From Rhynchopus euleeides (Eukaryota > Euglenozoa > Diplonemea > Diplonemida > Diplonemidae), in assembly GCA_963210315.1 (NCBI GenBank), contig OY723282.1:434001-498000 (forward strand): a DNA stretch of 64,000 nucleotides, given 5' to 3'. The stretch's first letter is position 1, and each line of letters opens with the position of its first letter. Shown piece by piece: positions 59,996 through 64,000 of the stretch. The notes under the pieces were generated by a model. That model worked only from the letters and a program-made list of their open reading frames with translations, did not search any database and was not told the origin of the DNA. Position numbers and translations under genes: made by a program.

Positions 59996-60996
59996 TGGGG
60001 TGGTGGTGGGATGGGGCGCCCGCCCTAATGCTGTGGGATCTTGTCGCATTAGCAAACACGGGGCGACATCAGAGGATCCGGGAAGGGGGTGGGCGAAACA
60101 ACCGCCGCCGCCCATCCGCCGCCCCTCCCGGGATGAGAGACGGCTTCCCCAACTGAATCTCTGGAAGAGTCTCTCGCCGAGGTTGGAGAACCGCAGAGCA
60201 CAATGCCCGAGGCAGGCTCGAGGATGGGATGGAGCAAGCCATCCAGATGTGGATCGCAGGGACACAGAAAGCTGATGGCATGTGGGCCCACCTGAAGAAG
60301 TGAAGACTCAAACTGAAGGGTATGCAGCACCATCGCGGCGGTTCGAAAGATATGGAGGTGTCAAACAACCCTCCTTGCCACACGCAACCCTAAAGGGGTT
60401 CCGAAAAAGACGAAGACACTTTTTGGGTGTGTACACCTCCACACTGTGCATGACGAGGTTTGACAGGATGGCCGGGAAAAAAACCCCCCCCCTCCCACAG
60501 CCCACACGGCGCACTGGTCGACGAGATAACTAGTTATCTAACGAGTGGACTAACGAGTGATAGACCTAACGAGTGATCGCGAGAGATTGCTCTTTAATTT
60601 CGATCGATCACTCGCTAGATAACTAGTTAGAAAATAGCTAGTTACCTCACTCGTCAAACTAAAAACTAGGGCGCCGTGCACAACCACGGAAATCTCTGCT
60701 GGGGGCGAGGATGGGCAGGGAGGGTGCAGCAGATATGGGCGGCAACACCTGCTGCCCTGAGTGGGTAGGGGGGCAGGGCGCACAGCAGCATCAACAGGAC
60801 GATACTTCCTATCAGGGGCGGGGTGTGCTTGAGGGATAGAAGTGGGGTTTTGCGCGTTGCCGCAATCCTCTCCCCCCCCCCCCCCACCCTCCGTTCAGTG
60901 AGATACGATTATGTTCGTTCCCCCCCCCCCCCTCCCCACCCACCCACCCTGCTGCATCACGACTGGCAGCCCCATTTCCTCTCACACCCCCCCCTA
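59996..60996. other. Spacer with a small palindromic element
   Basis: No gene seen. C runs at 60870-60885 and 60920-60932. Holds the palindrome at 60527-60668. Confidence 0.5.
60527..60668. mobile_element. 140-bp palindromic AT-rich element
   Basis: AGATAACTAGTTATCTAACG with repeated ACGAGTGA on the left is mirrored by TCACTCGCTAGATAACTAG and AGCTAGTTACCTCACTCGTC on the right. It is AT-rich against a GC-rich background, so an inserted MITE is likely. Target duplication not clear. Confidence 0.5.
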
Positions 60997-62144
60997 GGGG
61001 GGGTCAAATGCCACCCTTTTACGTGGACAAACACGATTTTTCAAAAAACCGGCGCAGAGGCCCCAAAGCCCCCGTAAACCCTCCAAACCCCCCCAGATCG
61101 GTCCGGAAACCCATCGAACCCCACTTTTCCACCATTCCGGGCACCTCAGGTGCCCGAATTGGGGTACCTAAATTTTGTGCCACCGTTTGGTACCGGACAG
61201 TGCCACTGTGTGGGGGGTTGGAAAAGAAAATGCCCCAACACACCACATCTGAGGGTTGCAATGCATGTTGCTTGCCAACCACGTCATCCGGTGGGTGTCA
61301 GGCGCTATGTAGGTGGCATTAGCCAGGTCTTCGATGAGTTCTGGCTTGTATATGTACCTCCCTGCCACCATGCACCGGGAGGCTGCCTGTAGGTACGGAA
61401 CAAGTCCAGATGGTCGTGTGATTCCTGTGCAGCAGTGCTCCACAACCGGGATGTGTTGACAACGACTGTTGCAACACGAGCTGTACATTCCGGGAACACA
61501 CGAAGTGCGCTGTCGTGGTACCCATTGTGCCAGAATTGGTACTTGCTGCGGTCTACTTTGCCTGGCCCAAGAGCACTGGTACTGAACAGTGCAATATGCG
61601 TGGCGAGGTGAATGCAACGGAAGCGCGCAAAGTCAATACAGCTCTCGGATGGCGGGTGGTGGTGTCACTAGTGTGTGACGTTCACTCGAGGATACAACGC
61701 ATCACAATGAATCAGCAACCGTGGACCGAGTACAATACGCTCTCTGTGGCTGGTGTGGGGGACAAAGGCAGTGCCTGTGCCGCAGGCAGGGAGGTACATA
61801 TACAAGCCAGAACACATCGAAGACCTGGCTGATGCCACCTACATAGCGCCTGACACCCACCGGATGACGTGGTTGGCAAGCAACATGCATTGCAACCCTC
61901 AGATGTGGTGTGTTGGGGCATTTTCTTTTCCAACCTCCCACACAGTGGCACTGTCCGGTACCAAACGGTGGCACAAAATTTAGGTACCCCAATTCGGGCA
62001 CCTGAGGTGCCCGGAATGGTGGAAAAGTGGGGTTCGATGGGTTTCCGGACCGATCTGGGGGGGTTTGGAGGGTTTACGGGGGCTTTGGGGCCTCTGCGCC
62101 GGTTTTTTGAAAAATCGTGTTTGTCACCCCCATTTGACCCCCCC
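60997..62144. mobile_element. TA-flanked foldback element with 370-bp arms
   Basis: The left arm (60997 to about 61369) and right arm (about 61782-62144) are near-perfect inverted copies. They share the ends GGGGGGGTCAAATG, the short palindrome GGGCACCTCAGGTGCCC and a stretch ending in GCTTGTATATGTACCTCCCTGC. TA flanks both ends (60995-60996, 62145-62146). The 410-bp loop has no gene. It ends 29 bp from the stop codon of the SUMO protease gene, so it lies in or next to that gene's 3' untranslated region. Confidence 0.8.
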
Positions 62145-62173
62145 TACCCCCCCCCCCCACACCCCTCCGTCCA

Positions 62174-63121
62174 TCACGGCGCTGCAACAACCCTGCCTGC
62201 TCGGAGCTGCAGTGCCATGCGCGACCTAATGTAAGGCATGTCAGTGCAGTTAAACACTAGAGGCCTCCTTGCCGCAGCGCAGTCCGCCGTGGCGCAGACA
62301 AACGCCCCGCAGTCGTAGCTGTTGCCCTGCTGGGGGGTGTCGCTGCCGTGCGACCTGCACTTCAGAGCAGGCGGGTCTCCGCCGCCCTCTGCACCTCCCT
62401 GCTGGTTGCGCCACTCCTCTGCAACCCAGCTTGCGAGCAGCTCAGGGATGTCGGTGCTGGAGGATCCGTTTGAGTCGTAGTAGTCCACAGCACCACCTGC
62501 GAGATCCACCACTGCCAGACGCCAGTGCCTCCCGAGGTTCACAGGCACCAGAACCATGTCGAAGCTGAACAGATCGACCCGCCGTGTCCACCTCCGGACT
62601 GCAGAGAAGTCCGACTTGCATGCCTGCAGCTTTGCGAAGAAGTGTGTCCCCACAGAGTGGCACCGCGGCAGGGAGGGTGCTGCGGTGCTACGCTCCACAA
62701 CCATCTGCAGGTAGGTGTCGATCACAGCGTCGTTGAGCCAGCTCTTCCCGCTGAGCGTGCGGAAGTCCGCCTTGCTGAGGCGCAGCCCCGCGACAGGGAG
62801 GTCGCGGTCGTCCTCCCTGCTGCCGCTGTCCCACCCGAGGGAGGCGAGCAGCGCGGTGTCTGCGGGTGTCAGGGGCTGGCTCTCCTTCCGCAGGGCCCAG
62901 GGCATGGCCTGGTCGGCGGTGTAGGCGGCGTGGGTAGCGCGTGCGAGGGACTCGTGGAGGGGCGGCATGCGGCGCTGCACGGCTTCGCGGATGCAGGCCG
63001 CGAAGAGGTCGTCGCAGAGGCGGCGGGAGAGGGCCTGGACCTTCACCACGCGCGAGACCTCCGATGCCACGGCCTCGTAGAAAAAGCCATCGAGTGCTGC
63101 ATCTTGCGCACTCCGTTTCAT
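62174..63121 (-). CDS. Ulp1/SENP-type SUMO-specific cysteine protease, 315 aa
   Basis: The ATG at 63121 starts a helical N-terminal region (1-105). The peptidase C48 domain follows (about 112-300): the Ulp1 signature LSGKSWLNDAVIDTYL (123-138), GRHWRLAVVDL with catalytic His199, VDYYDSNG with Asp216, and TPQQGNSYDCGAFVC with the oxyanion Gln265 and nucleophile Cys271. All four catalytic residues are present and correctly spaced, so it should be active. Family members cut the SUMO precursor after its C-terminal Gly-Gly and remove SUMO from target proteins, usually at the nucleus or nuclear pore. A NEDD8-directed (SENP8-like) activity cannot be excluded, since the enzyme is short. Single exon. 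The foldback element 60997-62144 sits just past its stop. Confidence 0.9.
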   Translation of the reverse strand: MKRSAQDAALDGFFYEAVASEVSRVVKVQALSRRLCDDLFAACIREAVQRRMPPLHESLARATHAAYTADQAMPWALRKESQPLTPADTALLASLGWDSGSREDDRDLPVAGLRLSKADFRTLSGKSWLNDAVIDTYLQMVVERSTAAPSLPRCHSVGTHFFAKLQACKSDFSAVRRWTRRVDLFSFDMVLVPVNLGRHWRLAVVDLAGGAVDYYDSNGSSSTDIPELLASWVAEEWRNQQGGAEGGGDPPALKCRSHGSDTPQQGNSYDCGAFVCATADCAAARRPLVFNCTDMPYIRSRMALQLRAGRVVAAP

Positions 63122-64000
63122 GGCATCGAGTGGGAGAGCAGGGGGTGTCCGTCAGGCGCTGCCCTGTGGTTTGATGGTGGTGGTGGAGGCGTGGTGGGTT
63201 AGTTAAGGTGGAGGGGGGGGGGGGGGGGGGTGTCACTGGTGCAAATTTAAACTTGCAGAACATCACGGCACAGCAGGGTGTTGTTTGGGGGGGGGGGGGG
63301 GGGGTTTGATTGTCGAGAGTGGAAAAAACAAGTCGCCCAGCACCTTCTTGCGATGTTAGTCCTTGTTGTAGTCAGATTATGCTGGACAAGGCGGGGTTGT
63401 TTGGGGGTGGGGGAGGTGGAGGGGGTTCTTGCATATCTGACGAGTGCCCACCCGAGGGCTTCATCTCGTTCATTCGTTCATCTGCACGACGCACAGGCTT
63501 TCCACACTGGCGTGTGTGCATCTTCGGAATATCCGTCCACCCCCTCCCTCCCTCCCCTTCTCGCCTGGAACAACGAGAGCGCAACACCACTCTGTGAGAT
63601 GGAACCCCCTACACACACACAAACACCTTTGAGTGGGCAATGATCCGCGCAGGGTCTCCCCTACATAACACGTGGCCACCACGTGTGTGCACACGCAAAA
63701 CACCCCCCCCCCCCATCCCCCACCCCCCCTGTTCTACACAGCAGCACCACCATTCCACAGCATGCAAACCCCACACGATGGCCCTGATGCTGGCCACATC
63801 ACTGTGCTGGGCAAAACGCCCAGGCAGGGCAATATATCAAGTGATCCCGCTCACTGGGGCTAGGGTGGTGATTTCCTTTTCTATAACTTCTACTGGGATG
63901 GGGTGTGGGGGGGGGGCGAGGGAGGGACGAAAAATAGGCGAAAAATAGGTACTTCGTGTTGCATGCACTCTTGGGAGCTTTCTGCGAAAACTTTTTCTGC
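63122..64000. other. Intergenic DNA, no gene seen
   Basis: G runs (63211-63230, 63286-63304), C runs and CA tracts. No supported gene to the right edge. Confidence 0.5.

Overview
This is a repeat-rich, GC-biased nuclear window from a protist. It holds about eleven credible host protein genes, two of which are copies of one gene, in a large excess of non-coding DNA: very long G and C homopolymer runs, CA/GT tracts, minisatellites and many mobile elements. My best guess at the organism is a euglenozoan, most likely a diplonemid. This is inference from three signs. (1) Every supportable host gene lies on the minus strand, as in a directional gene cluster. (2) The retroelement at 26687-32662 has the order gag, tyrosine recombinase, RT-RNase H, with split direct repeats; this layout is known from the VIPER/TATE group of kinetoplastids. 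(3) Genes are mostly intronless, with pyrimidine-rich leaders before the start codon. The hAT-like, piggyBac-like and TA-target elements argue against a trypanosomatid. I did not see a spliced-leader or rRNA gene that would settle it.

Layout. 2020-6503: an ankyrin-repeat protein and a protein with repeated D-I-x-G-A motifs. 7361-9845: transposon debris holding a TTAA-flanked piggyBac-like element and a 345-bp TA-flanked MITE. 9846-15379: low-complexity spacer. 15380-23033: first copy of a two-exon membrane-protein gene whose 85-bp intron took a 6.6-kb insertion, itself a nest of elements about five layers deep. One layer carries a histone-H2B-like gene and an interrupted gene. 24567-26345: secreted astacin-type metalloprotease. 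26687-32662: the tyrosine-recombinase retroelement with a 53-bp tandem array ahead of gag. 36510-37584: second, uninterrupted copy of the membrane-protein gene. 40477-43872: secreted protein of 28 cysteine/tryptophan repeats. 44704-45258: small helical protein. 47157-49110: palindrome clusters and a tandem repeat of about 180 bp. 49640-51319: an ATG16-like autophagy protein. 53832-54460: two-exon acidic coiled-coil protein. 57298-59337: second ankyrin protein of nearly identical repeats. 60997-62144: foldback element. 62174-63121: Ulp1/SENP-type SUMO protease.

The genes do not form one pathway. If the directional-cluster reading is right, they would be co-transcribed and separated by trans-splicing. 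The main biology visible is repeat dynamics: tandem expansion inside coding regions, duplication of a whole gene to a new place, and stacked insertion of TIR elements at TA, TTAA and 8-bp targets.
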